From Cytobacillus praedii (GTDB lineage Bacteria > Bacillota > Bacilli > Bacillales > Cytobacillaceae), in the NCBI RefSeq assembly GCF_001439605.1, contig NZ_LMBX01000034.1, positions 683 to 52,370 of the forward strand: a stretch of DNA of 51,688 bases. Reading direction: 5' to 3'. A model generated the notes under the pieces. That model saw only the letters and a program-made list of their open reading frames with translations. It was not told where the DNA came from and searched no databases. Within the stretch, counting starts at the first letter, position 1. Each line of letters begins with the position of its first letter. The position numbers were made by a program, and so were the translations under genes. This document shows, piece after piece, positions 9,090-16,979 of this stretch.

Positions 9090-10328
9090 ATGAATCCAGT
9101 AGTAGGTCTGGATGTTTCTAAAGGGGAAAGTCAGGTACAAGCATTCTTGGATAAGGGTCTACCTTTTCGTAAAAGTTTTAGTGTAAAGCATACAGTGGAG
9201 GGCTTTGAAAATTTATTAGGATTCTTAAAAGAGATTGAAAGAGTAGCTGATGGTAAGCAACCTTCGGTTATATTAGAATCAACAGGACATTACCACTCTC
9301 CTGTAATTCAATTTTTGGAGGAACAGCAATATGTTTATATTATTGTGAATCCCCTTATCTCTCATCGAGCAAGAAGCGCAAGTTTAAGAAAGGTAAAAAC
9401 AGACGCTGTCGATGCCTATCTTCTTTGCGAACTATACTACAATGAAGAAATTGAGCCGTATAAGAAAAGAGGTATTCAACTCTTAAACCTTCGTAATCTG
9501 ACAAGGCAACAAGAAACAATTTCAGGTATCTCTACACAAACCAAGCTACAGCTTCTAACAGTGTTAGATCAAGTATTTCCCGAATATAGAGGTGTCTTTG
9601 GTAATTTATATTCAAAAGTCTCTTTACAAACTCTTTCCTTATTTCCTACTTCTGAACATGTACTAAATACTACAGAATCCGTATTAACTGACAAGATTGT
9701 ATCGCTATGTACCAGACGTTCAGAAAAGTGGGCAAAAGAAAAAGCACAAAAACTTATTGAGGCTGCACGACGAAATCCATTTCAAAACAATTTGTATGAA
9801 AGCCATATTTTTAACCTAAAGATGTTAATTACTATCGTTCTTCAATATCAAGAGCATCTATCACAACTAGAAACTAAAATAGATGCCCTCGCTAAAGAAA
9901 TTGAAGAATATAAGATTATCCAGTCTATCCCTGGTATCGGAGAAAAGATTGCGGCAACAATCATTTCCGAAGTTGGAGAAATAGATCGGTTTAATCACCC
10001 TAAAAAGTTAGTTGCCTTTGCAGGAATAGATCCTAGTGTTTACTCTTCTGGAAGGTTTACAGCGACCAACAATCGCATAACGAAAAGAGGATCTAGAAGG
10101 TTAAGGCAAGCATTATATATGGCTGTGTACTGTGGAATTCGAGATGCCCGTAAACAAAAGACGAGCGACACCGTTATACCTCGGAACAAAAAATTAAGAG
10201 AGTTTTACGATAAAAAACGCGATGAAGGTAAACCCTATAGAGTAGCGATAATTGCTTGTGTTAATAAGCTTTTACACTTGATTTATGCACTTTTAAAGAG
10301 CAAAACTACTTTCCAAGAGTTAGCATAA
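9090..10328 (+). CDS. IS110-family transposase
   Basis: DNA recombinase of the DEDD/serine type. The 412-residue product has the N-terminal RuvC-like domain with acidic motifs GLDVSKGE, LESTGHYH and KTDAVDAYLL, and the C-terminal Transposase_20 region with IPGIGEKIAATI and AFAGIDPSVYSSGRF, which holds the conserved serine. Three in-frame ATGs lie at 9084, 9087 and 9090; I choose 9090, 8 bases after AAGGAGG. The longer in-frame reading from 9003 has no RBS. It lies inside E1 near the right end and does not interrupt a gene. The frame is intact, so it may be active. Confidence 0.93.
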   Translation: MNPVVGLDVSKGESQVQAFLDKGLPFRKSFSVKHTVEGFENLLGFLKEIERVADGKQPSVILESTGHYHSPVIQFLEEQQYVYIIVNPLISHRARSASLRKVKTDAVDAYLLCELYYNEEIEPYKKRGIQLLNLRNLTRQQETISGISTQTKLQLLTVLDQVFPEYRGVFGNLYSKVSLQTLSLFPTSEHVLNTTESVLTDKIVSLCTRRSEKWAKEKAQKLIEAARRNPFQNNLYESHIFNLKMLITIVLQYQEHLSQLETKIDALAKEIEEYKIIQSIPGIGEKIAATIISEVGEIDRFNHPKKLVAFAGIDPSVYSSGRFTATNNRITKRGSRRLRQALYMAVYCGIRDARKQKTSDTVIPRNKKLREFYDKKRDEGKPYRVAIIACVNKLLHLIYALLKSKTTFQELA

Positions 10329-10354
10329 AAACTATATTTAACAACATTAAACAA

Positions 10355-10386
10355 AACCTTCCAACAAAGAAAATCAGGAAGGTTAT
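10355..10386 (+). terminator. Terminator after IS110 transposase
   Basis: AACCTTCC (10355-10362) pairs with GGAAGGTT (10377-10384). The T run is weak. Confidence 0.6.
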
Positions 10387-10462
10387 TTGGCATACTCATT
10401 TTTAGTATATCATCTAATTTTTCATTTTTTTATTGAAAAATGTTGACAACTATTAGCTGGTT

Positions 10463-10530
10463 TTGTTGAAGAACGTTATTGAACTAAAGCTCCCTATAGT
10501 TTAAGTAAAATACTTCACATAAACGTGGTA
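10463..10530. repeat. Dispersed intergenic repeat, copy a
   Basis: TTGTTGAAGAACGTTATTG, then AGTTTAAGTAAAATACTTCACA. Variants of both strings occur at 11998-12105 and 12485-12510, all between genes. No ORF. Likely a dispersed non-coding repeat of this lineage. Confidence 0.5.
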
Positions 10531-10560
10531 CTTTCTTTTGTTGTATTCTAATCTACTCAA

Positions 10561-10776
10561 TCAATTCACTTTTTCTGGTACTATATTTAAAATAATTAAA
10601 TACACTTTATCATTGTTGAATTCACCTACATAGACTACTTGATGAATTTCCAGTGCTTCACCTTCTCTGAGTGGTTTAGTTTCATTTATTACATCTTCAA
10701 GGTGTTTTTCAAAGGAGAAATCACTATAGTAATTTCGAATTGTCCATTCAATAATAATCTGGTTCTGTAATCGCAT
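10561..10776 (-). CDS. Hypothetical protein, 71 aa
   Basis: No family recognised. Acidic, soluble, with several short beta-like strands (IIIEWTI, EIHQVVYVGEF, KVYLIILNIV), no membrane helix. The start ATG has AAAGGGG 8 bases upstream, which supports it as a real gene. It stands alone between the IS110 element and the accA paralogue; both lie on E1 cargo. Function unknown. Confidence 0.6.
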   Translation of the reverse strand: MRLQNQIIIEWTIRNYYSDFSFEKHLEDVINETKPLREGEALEIHQVVYVGEFNNDKVYLIILNIVPEKVN

Positions 10777-10970
10777 TTAATAACCCCTTTCACTTTTGTA
10801 TCTATGTGATAAACCTGCCCATTTGTTACATAAGAAAAGCCGCCTGAATTGGCAGCTGATCTTGAATATAACCAACTGCTAGATGAATAAAGTTTTTTCT
10901 CTTCTCAATAATGATAAATCCATGAAATAGCAAACATTAAATGGTGATTAAAAAGGTTGTTACTGTAATT

Positions 10971-11924
10971 TTACTCACCAATTACTCGATATTTCTTGTG
11001 TCTATGTTCGACTATGCTTTCAGCGGAATATGTGGAAAGCTCAATTAGTGAGTTTTTAATAATATTCTTTAGAGCCAAGGCTTGCTCATTATGATTATTA
11101 TGTGCCCCACCTTTAACCTCTGGAATTACTTCATCTATAACTCCTAATTCCTTTAAATCTGGTGCGGTTATCTTCATTAAATTGGCCGCAAGTTGCCCTT
11201 TTAAACTATCTTTCCAAAGTATATTTGCTGCGGACTCAGGGGCTATTACAGAGAACCAAGTATTCTCTAACATATGTATGTGATTTCCTACCCCTATTGC
11301 TAAAGCCCCTCCACTTGCTCCTTCACCAATAATGATACAGATGATTGGGACTTTTAATCCTGACATCTCAAAAATATTTTCAGCAATTGCTCTGGATTGT
11401 CCTCTTTCTTCTGCATCCTTACCCGGAAAGGCACCTTTTGTATCTATGAATGTTATAATAGGTCGATTAAATTTTTCAGCTTGTTTCATTAATCTTAGGG
11501 CTTTTCGGTACCCTTCTGGATTTGGCATTCCAAAATTTCTTAATATGTTTTCCTTGGTATCTCTTCCTCTTTGCTGACCTATTAAAGTAACAGGCAATCC
11601 TTCAAACTTTGCTATCCCACCAACAATCGCTTTATCGTCGCCATAATAACGGTCACCATGTAATTCCATAAAGTTTTCAAACAATAATGGAATATAATCA
11701 AGAGTAGTTGGTCGTTTTGGATGCCGAGCAATTTGAACTCTTTGCCAAGGTGTCAAATTATTGTATATTTCACTTTCTAATTTTTCAATTCTTTGTTCAA
11801 ATTTTAACATCTCATTTGATAAGTCAACATTATTATCAACCATAAAATTTTGTAGTTCCGACAGCTTATCCCTAAGCTCCACTAATGGTTTTTCAAATTC
11901 TAAATAATTATTGATTTTAGACAC
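10971..11924 (-). CDS. accA: Acetyl-CoA carboxylase carboxyltransferase alpha subunit, cargo paralogue
   Basis: Alpha half of the carboxyltransferase that passes carboxyl from biotin to acetyl-CoA in fatty-acid synthesis; it works as A2D2 with AccD. The 317 residues cover the whole family: [14 protein letters not shown] near the N-terminus, [91 protein letters not shown]. The GGAGG run almost touches the GTG at 11924, so the start is uncertain, though the N-terminus from there aligns with AccA. No accD, accB or accC is nearby, so it must pair with the chromosomal AccD. It may replace a drug-sensitive AccA; that is inference. Confidence 0.92.
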   Translation of the reverse strand: MSKINNYLEFEKPLVELRDKLSELQNFMVDNNVDLSNEMLKFEQRIEKLESEIYNNLTPWQRVQIARHPKRPTTLDYIPLLFENFMELHGDRYYGDDKAIVGGIAKFEGLPVTLIGQQRGRDTKENILRNFGMPNPEGYRKALRLMKQAEKFNRPIITFIDTKGAFPGKDAEERGQSRAIAENIFEMSGLKVPIICIIIGEGASGGALAIGVGNHIHMLENTWFSVIAPESAANILWKDSLKGQLAANLMKITAPDLKELGVIDEVIPEVKGGAHNNHNEQALALKNIIKNSLIELSTYSAESIVEHRHKKYRVIGE

Positions 11925-11997
11925 CTCCGATAATAATAATTATCTTTATTTTCGATAGTTATTCAAAATTCCCTTCTTATTAAGCTAAACTGCCCCG

Positions 11998-12110
11998 TTA
12001 GCTAGGTACAGTTCTTCACAATTTCAACTTTTCTATAAAGAGTTCTTCCACTAAATGGCCAGATTGTTGAAGAACGTTATCTTACTAAAACCCCAATTTG
12101 TTGAAGAATA
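11998..12110. repeat. Dispersed intergenic repeat, copy b
   Basis: CTAGGTACAGTTCTTCACAA, then CACTAAATGGCC and TTGTTGAAGAACGTTAT, then CAATTTGTTGAAGAATAA. It shares motifs with the stretches at 10463-10530 and 12485-12570. No ORF. Confidence 0.5.
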
Positions 12111-12112
12111 AA

Positions 12113-12430
12113 CTAATTTCTGGTTCTTACAAGACGAAATATACTTAGTAATAAAAACAATATACTTAATGTCCATAGGATACCTGCGATAGCAATATTA
12201 AATGATGCCTTCTCTGAACCCATACCCGTTGGATATTCAAACGTATTCATTGATATCAGTAGATGATATCCCGCAAATGCGAATAAGACTAAGTAAATTA
12301 AAAGGTAAACAAATGAACGTACATCAAATTTACGATTTGTCCAAAGAACAACCAAAAAAATAAACTGTATTGCCATTACAATTCCAAATCCCCAATTCAA
12401 CATTCCGTAAACCTCTTCTTCTAAAAACAT
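12113..12430 (-). CDS. Small membrane protein, 105 aa, unknown
   Basis: Three predicted membrane helices: FGIVMAIQFIFLVVLW, FVYLLIYLVLFAFAGYHLL, and IAGILWTLSILFLLLSIF, ending in a basic tail RLVRTRN. No catalytic motif. AAAGGGGG stands 12 bases before the ATG at 12430; an internal ATG (MLNWGFG) is another possible start. It lies between repeats on E1 cargo, with no clear operon partner. Function unknown. Confidence 0.6.
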   Translation of the reverse strand: MFLEEEVYGMLNWGFGIVMAIQFIFLVVLWTNRKFDVRSFVYLLIYLVLFAFAGYHLLISMNTFEYPTGMGSEKASFNIAIAGILWTLSILFLLLSIFRLVRTRN

Positions 12431-12755
12431 AGTTACTAATTTCCCCCTTTCTAGATATATTTTATTAAACTATCCTGATTAGGTAGTTTAAGTAAATTTC
12501 TTCACAACACCTTACTATCAATACCATAAGTATTAAATATTTCTTGTTAATAATCCTCCATTAAATGGCCCTTTAATAAAAAGACGCGTCCTAAATAAAC
12601 GCGCCCGATTGCTTAATACTGTAAAATCCATAAGTACTGCAAAAATGGTTTCCAAATTATTTTACTAAAATCACCCTTTATCAAAATAAGCTCATATTTA
12701 TTACCAAGTTATCAAATAATATTCAGGATGTAGAAAAATCGAAAAGGGTGACAAG
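12431..12755. other. Intergenic stretch with repeat fragments
   Basis: No convincing gene. It holds GTAGTTTAAGTAAATTTCTTCACAA (split here as GTAGTTTAAGT and TTTCTTCACAA) at about 12483-12507 and CCATTAAATGGCCC near 12557, both members of the dispersed repeat seen nearby. The end carries the RBS and likely promoter of the DUF3231 gene. Confidence 0.45.
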
Positions 12756-13760
12756 ATGGAAAAGGAAAATCTAAAACTCACATCATCCGAAATAGGAAGT
12801 TTGTGGGGAGAGTATGTAAATGGAACAGCTGTTGATATTGTTAATAGATATATGGTCTCTATTATTGAGGATGAGCAAATTAAAGCTGTTTTTGAGGATG
12901 CTATCAAGACATTCGAAAAGCAAAAACAACAAATCGTTACTTTTATGAAAAATGAGGGGTTTCCAGTTCCAATTGGATTTACTGAATCAGACCTCTTTAA
13001 GGGTAAACAGAGGTTGTTCACAGATATATTTTGCCTAAATTATTTACATATCATGACATTACATGGTTTACTAGGACACACAACTTCATTGGGCGTTTCT
13101 GTAAGAGAGGACTTACGGTATTTTTACGACTCCTGTGATAATGATGGGAAAAGGATGTATCATCAAACAATTGATCTATTGCTTGCGAAAGGAAGTTTTC
13201 AGAGAGACCCTTTATTTTATCCGGCTAAAAACCCTGAATATGTTTCTAGCCAAGATTTCAAAGATGGAATTTTCGGAAAGGGTAGAATGTTAGCAGCGAC
13301 AGAAATCATAAGCATTTCTTTCAACCTAAAAAAAAGTATTATGGCAAAAACTCTTTCAATCGCATTCAGCCAAGTCGCACAAACAAAAGAAGTAAGAAAG
13401 TTTTTAATGGACTCCGAGAAAACGGCTGATGGACAAATAAAATCATTTACAAAAATAATGCAAACCGATAATTTACCAGCTCCGAAATCTTTGGAAACAG
13501 AAGTGACAACTTCAACGGACTCTCCATTTTCAGATAAGTTAATGTTGTATCATATTGGTTTCTTATTCCAAGCTGCACAAGCGTATCACGGAGCAGGTTT
13601 AGCATCCGCAATGCGAACAGACCTTGTAGCCACTTACGAAAGCACTATTCTACAAAATCTTATGGTAACGAAGAAATGGTTTAATATTATGGTGCAAAAT
13701 AAATGGTTAGAACAGCCTCCACTTGCTCCTAATAGAAAAGAAATTGCAAAAGAAAAGTAA
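12756..13760 (+). CDS. DUF3231 family protein
   Basis: Family common in Bacillus, with two similar all-helical halves and no proven function. The 334 residues show the doubled pattern: LTSSEIGSLWGEYVNGT with a matching second half around SDKLMLYHIGFLFQAAQAYHG. Helical bundle features (VFEDAIKTFEKQKQQI; NEGFPVPIGFTESDL) recall ferritin-like folds, but I see no clear metal ligand set. RBS AAGGGTGAC lies before the ATG. It may share a transcript with the next membrane gene 26 bases downstream. Confidence 0.8.
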   Translation: MEKENLKLTSSEIGSLWGEYVNGTAVDIVNRYMVSIIEDEQIKAVFEDAIKTFEKQKQQIVTFMKNEGFPVPIGFTESDLFKGKQRLFTDIFCLNYLHIMTLHGLLGHTTSLGVSVREDLRYFYDSCDNDGKRMYHQTIDLLLAKGSFQRDPLFYPAKNPEYVSSQDFKDGIFGKGRMLAATEIISISFNLKKSIMAKTLSIAFSQVAQTKEVRKFLMDSEKTADGQIKSFTKIMQTDNLPAPKSLETEVTTSTDSPFSDKLMLYHIGFLFQAAQAYHGAGLASAMRTDLVATYESTILQNLMVTKKWFNIMVQNKWLEQPPLAPNRKEIAKEK

Positions 13761-13786
13761 TAGAAATGCAATATGAGTATTTATAA

Positions 13787-14242
13787 ATGAATAGGAATCC
13801 ATTTGAAAAACTAATGTGGAGCATTGCACTTCCAGGGTTAGGGCAGTTTTTAAACGGAAAACAATTTAAAGGCACAGCATTATTGATACTGGAATTTCTG
13901 ATTAATGTACAAGCAAATTTTAATCAGGTCATAATTCTTAGTTTTCATGGGGAAATTGTTGATGCCATAAAACATGCAGATTATCAGTGGTTGATGTTTT
14001 ATCCTTGTTTGTACTTTTTTTCTATTTGGGATGCAGTAAAAGATGCAGGTGGAGGAAAAGACATTTATTCTTTTCTTCCGTATGTGTTCGCTGCATTTTT
14101 TGTAACAGTAGGATTGATTTTTTCCTCAAGCTTAACGATATTTGGAGTTTTATTGGGTCCTGTATGGCTCCCAATATTGTTTGTTTTTCCTGGAATAATA
14201 ATCGGATTTATTATTAAAAAAATCATAAATAACACTTCTTAA
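13787..14242 (+). CDS. Multi-pass membrane protein, 151 aa
   Basis: Four or so hydrophobic helices: IALPGLGQFLNGKQFKGTALLI, then FYPCLYFFSIWDAVKDAGG, FLPYVFAAFFVTVGLIF and LGPVWLPILFVFPGIIIGFII (the first and last split here only for reading). The opening GLGQFLNGKQFKG resembles small TM2-like or DUF5683-type membrane proteins. The RBS is weak. It follows the DUF3231 gene by 26 bases and ends at a strong terminator, so the two are probably one unit. Confidence 0.62.
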   Translation: MNRNPFEKLMWSIALPGLGQFLNGKQFKGTALLILEFLINVQANFNQVIILSFHGEIVDAIKHADYQWLMFYPCLYFFSIWDAVKDAGGGKDIYSFLPYVFAAFFVTVGLIFSSSLTIFGVLLGPVWLPILFVFPGIIIGFIIKKIINNTS

Positions 14243-14244
14243 AA

Positions 14245-14284
14245 AACCATCCTCTATCTACTATTTAAAAGAGGATGGTTATTA
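14245..14284 (+). terminator. Terminator after DUF3231/membrane pair
   Basis: AACCATCCTCT (14245-14255) pairs with AGAGGATGGTT (14270-14280), A run before and weak T run after; probably works on both strands. Confidence 0.75.
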
Positions 14285-14322
14285 TGTGAATAAGCAAGAA
14301 GTACTTCATTAAATGGTCCGTT

Positions 14323-14433
14323 TGTAGAATAAGAAAAATCCATCCTGAATATCAACACAGGATTTTTAATCAAATTTTTGTTATAAATGATCAATCCTTT
14401 TTATAAAACTATAGTAAAACATGTTACTCAACT
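14323..14433 (-). repeat. Copy, in reverse, of sequence inside the E3 right end
   Basis: Read on the reverse strand, 14409 to 14323 matches 46698-46800: TTTTATAAAAAGGATTGATCA, then AAATCCTGTGTTGATAT and GGATTTTTCTTATTC. The copy at 46698 has about 16 extra bases in the middle. Just beyond it, reverse-strand AGTTGAGTAAC (14433-14423) recalls the E3 repeat AGTTGGTAAC. No ORF. Confidence 0.65.
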
Positions 14434-14473
14434 AACCTGCTTTACATGTGGCCTTTCAGATAAGATAAAAGGC

Positions 14474-14520
14474 AAAAAAATAACTATTAAATCGCAAATG
14501 CGGGTTAATAGTTATTTTAG
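14474..14520 (-). terminator. Terminator of the 15.5-16.6 kb reverse operon
   Basis: AAATAACTATTAA (14478-14490) pairs with TTAATAGTTATTT (14505-14517). On the reverse strand the hairpin ends in a T run, just past the stop of the reverse gene at 14557. Confidence 0.75.
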
Positions 14521-14556
14521 GGACTGATTTATTTTGTATGCCCCTTATTTTAAGAT

Positions 14557-15519
14557 TTAAATTTCTTCTAAAACTTCGTCATAATCAAAAAGTGTTAACT
14601 GCTCAAACCCTATAGTCGGTAAGTTCATACCATTGCGTAGTCTATCGACATATTGCTTACCTAGTTGGAGAAAAGCAGTATCTGTATTAGGGTGTGATTT
14701 ACTGTTAATCCTTTTAATTTCCCACTTTTTGTTTGAGCTGTTCCAAACAATGTAGCTAGAAAATTCATTAGAAGCCATTTCTTTTAAAATTTTCTTAATT
14801 TTCCCAACGACAGATTTCTTTATATCAATCCCAATTACGTTATTTAGCCCGGGAATACCACAATAGGTTTCTTCTGTAATCTTATCTACTGAAAATTCCA
14901 TCATGTCTAACTTTGCATACTGGAAAATCTTATTTATTATTCGTGGAGCAATATGATGGAGTTTGGATTCTTTATCATAAAATATAAATGTAGGGATTTT
15001 TAAAGTATCAAAAAGAATATTTTTAAGTTTTAAGTAAAGCTCATTATCAATTAATTGTTCAGTAGATATTTCAATTGAACTTGTTTTCTGATCAACCAAA
15101 AGTAAAGGAAAGGTAAAGCCATTAAGTTGAATGAATTCTTTTACTAAAGACTCTCTGCTTTTGTTTATTCCAATTATTGTTTGTAGACGATGATTATCCA
15201 AATCTTGATAAAATGCTCCTCCTAACAATAGGTATTGTTTAATAGGAAGACTTTGATATTTGTTTAATTGGTCTGAAGTTAAATTGCTTGCTTTAAAGCC
15301 TTTGAGTTCAAAGCCTAAAGATATGTCTTTAACCTGATTAGATAGGTATATATCATACTTTATTGTTCCCATATTTGTTAAAACAGATCGATCAATAGAG
15401 ACGATTTTATATCCTTCTTTAAAAAAGATATTATCAATATCACCCGTTTTTGATTCTAAGCTCATAGTAATAATTAAATTTAATAAATCTAATTCACTAT
15501 ATAATTGAAAAGAATTCAT
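14557..15519 (-). CDS. Unknown protein of putative three-gene defence module
   Basis: 320 residues from ATG 15519, chosen because GGAGGGAGCAGGGGAAC lies just before it and gives MNSFQLYSEL; the longer reading from 15558 has no RBS. No family recognised. Mixed alpha/beta content. The stretch DISLGFELKGFKASNL followed by KQYLLLGGAFY could recall nuclease-type strands (acidic residue, ELK-like), but no catalytic set can be claimed. It overlaps the end of the upstream gene by 23 bases, so the two are translationally coupled, and the helicase gene is divergent upstream. Low GC like its neighbours. Confidence 0.72.
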   Translation of the reverse strand: MNSFQLYSELDLLNLIITMSLESKTGDIDNIFFKEGYKIVSIDRSVLTNMGTIKYDIYLSNQVKDISLGFELKGFKASNLTSDQLNKYQSLPIKQYLLLGGAFYQDLDNHRLQTIIGINKSRESLVKEFIQLNGFTFPLLLVDQKTSSIEISTEQLIDNELYLKLKNILFDTLKIPTFIFYDKESKLHHIAPRIINKIFQYAKLDMMEFSVDKITEETYCGIPGLNNVIGIDIKKSVVGKIKKILKEMASNEFSSYIVWNSSNKKWEIKRINSKSHPNTDTAFLQLGKQYVDRLRNGMNLPTIGFEQLTLFDYDEVLEEI

Positions 15520-16633
15520 GTTCCCCTGCTCCCTCCTTAAAGTAAGAAGTAGCGTCAATTGACTGGTGAATATTTGTTAATAAACGTGAAATAGTGTTTC
15601 CACAAGAATCCTTTGGTAGTAGAACTCTTATTAAGTTTGGCATTATTTCAAACTCCAAACTATTTCCAAAATTTCCGGAATGTAAATCAACTGAGTTCAC
15701 TCTACAATATGTTTCATCTCTCCAATCAGGTACTCCCCACAAATAATAGGGTTTTTTACCAGAGAATATTGTGTCTACCAATTTTTTTAAATTAATATTG
15801 GTTCGATTAATATGTATCTCAATGGGTTGTCCTTTAAGACTATGAGTATTTGGATCAAAGCTATATGAAAATTTCTCTTCTAAATTTATAATTTTAGAAC
15901 TATAGTTCATTAGGATGTTTTGTATTATTGAATGGTGTTTGGAAAAAGATGTCCCTCTTCCGGTAATCTTTCCAAAATAAGTTATATCATCAACTATAAA
16001 ATCTTGGCTTTCAATCGTGCTATCTAAAAGGGTAACTTTATTTATACCAATAACCTCTTTTAAATCTGAAGTCTCTAATAGTGTTAACATCTGATTTACA
16101 TAAAGTCGTCTAATATCTAAATTTAGAGTGTTTTGGTTTGGAAATAAAAAATCATCCATTTCATCTTTTTTTAGATATTCCGTAAAAGATATCCCCATCC
16201 CATATATATCCCCAAACCTTTTTAAACCCTTTAAAAACGGTATTGGAAGCCAGATATTATCTATTTTTCTGTCCTTTAAAATAATTTTATGGACAAGATC
16301 GCTATGTTTAGCTTTTACAGAAGCATGAAGTACCCAAAAGCGTTTTTGTGATATATCTAAATACATTTCTCCAACATTTGAGTCAATGACAAAAAGTTGC
16401 TCATCCTCAGTTTCTTTTAATTTTATTGATATCTTCCGTTGGTTTTTAAAAATTTCCTGAAGAAAGGCAGCTACACTATCATGGGAAGGGGTAGAATTAT
16501 GAGCAACATGGTTTTCAATAATATAGGATTTTAATTGGTTAGTTTCATTCTTTTTTTCATCCTTAAAACGTTCAAAGTTTTTAATTAAAACCTCATCAAA
16601 TTTAGAAATCATTTCGCTTCTATTTTTAACCAT
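15497..16633 (-). CDS. Unknown protein of putative three-gene defence module, 378 aa
   Basis: No family recognised. The N-terminal 60 residues are charged and helical (SKFDEVLIKNFERFKDEKKN); the rest is mixed with many beta-like strands, e.g. QLFVIDSNVGEMYLDIS and NIWLPIPFLKGLKRFGDIYG. No signal peptide or membrane helix. AAAGGAGGGAT gives a strong RBS before the ATG. It is the first gene of the reverse two-gene operon, divergent from the helicase gene across a 346-base gap. Such paired unknowns next to a helicase-nuclease suggest sensor or adaptor roles; inference. Confidence 0.72.
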   Translation of the reverse strand: MVKNRSEMISKFDEVLIKNFERFKDEKKNETNQLKSYIIENHVAHNSTPSHDSVAAFLQEIFKNQRKISIKLKETEDEQLFVIDSNVGEMYLDISQKRFWVLHASVKAKHSDLVHKIILKDRKIDNIWLPIPFLKGLKRFGDIYGMGISFTEYLKKDEMDDFLFPNQNTLNLDIRRLYVNQMLTLLETSDLKEVIGINKVTLLDSTIESQDFIVDDITYFGKITGRGTSFSKHHSIIQNILMNYSSKIINLEEKFSYSFDPNTHSLKGQPIEIHINRTNINLKKLVDTIFSGKKPYYLWGVPDWRDETYCRVNSVDLHSGNFGNSLEFEIMPNLIRVLLPKDSCGNTISRLLTNIHQSIDATSYFKEGAGEHEFFSII

Positions 16634-16692
16634 AATCTATCCCTCCTTTTGTACTATAGATTTATACTCCAATTTTATTATATTTCTCACCA

Positions 16693-16896
16693 CTATTGGG
16701 GGTTTTTTTTTATTTTATGAATTATTTGTGTTTGATTGTGAGTCATGAATTCAAAAATTTCTTTTTGTTGTTTAGGAACTTTTTCCATAGTTTGTACTGG
16801 GAGGCCCCCAACACCTTTACCTTCTTTTAGATAACGTGCTATTTTACTTTCAGTTTCCCTTATTATTGATGTGTTAACAAAGTGAGGTATTTTCTT
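16693..16896 (-). pseudogene. Possible TnsA-like N-terminal fragment
   Basis: An open reverse frame without a start codon reads RETESKIARYLKEGKGVGG and then ends at a stop at 16693. The first part resembles the TnsA N-termini in this window (TEEKIVRYQKEGRGSG in E1). The remainder does not align by eye. Could be a relic of an older tns gene or chance. Confidence 0.3.
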
Positions 16897-16923
16897 TTAA
16901 AAACCAATAGGTAATCTATCCTG

Positions 16924-16957
16924 TATATTTGGTATACTTTACCTGTAACCAAATATA
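16924..16957 (+). promoter_or_regulatory. Perfect inverted repeat before the helicase gene
   Basis: TATATTTGGT (16924-16933) and ACCAAATATA (16948-16957) are perfect complements with 14 bases between, ending 22 bases before the helicase ATG. Operator or leader hairpin candidate. Confidence 0.5.
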
Positions 16958-16979
16958 GATTTAATAGGGGGGATTTAAT

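Larger units (their letters stand above)
8847..10460 (+). mobile_element. IS110-family insertion (limits approximate)
   Basis: One DEDD transposase gene with a long structured non-coding leader, the IS110 pattern. Limits are inferred from what seems to be one split intergenic repeat: CGCGCCCGTTCGT ends at 8846 and TTGTTGAAGAACG begins at 10463, motifs that also occur together elsewhere in the window. This family lacks long terminal inverted repeats, so exact ends cannot be read. Confidence 0.6.
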
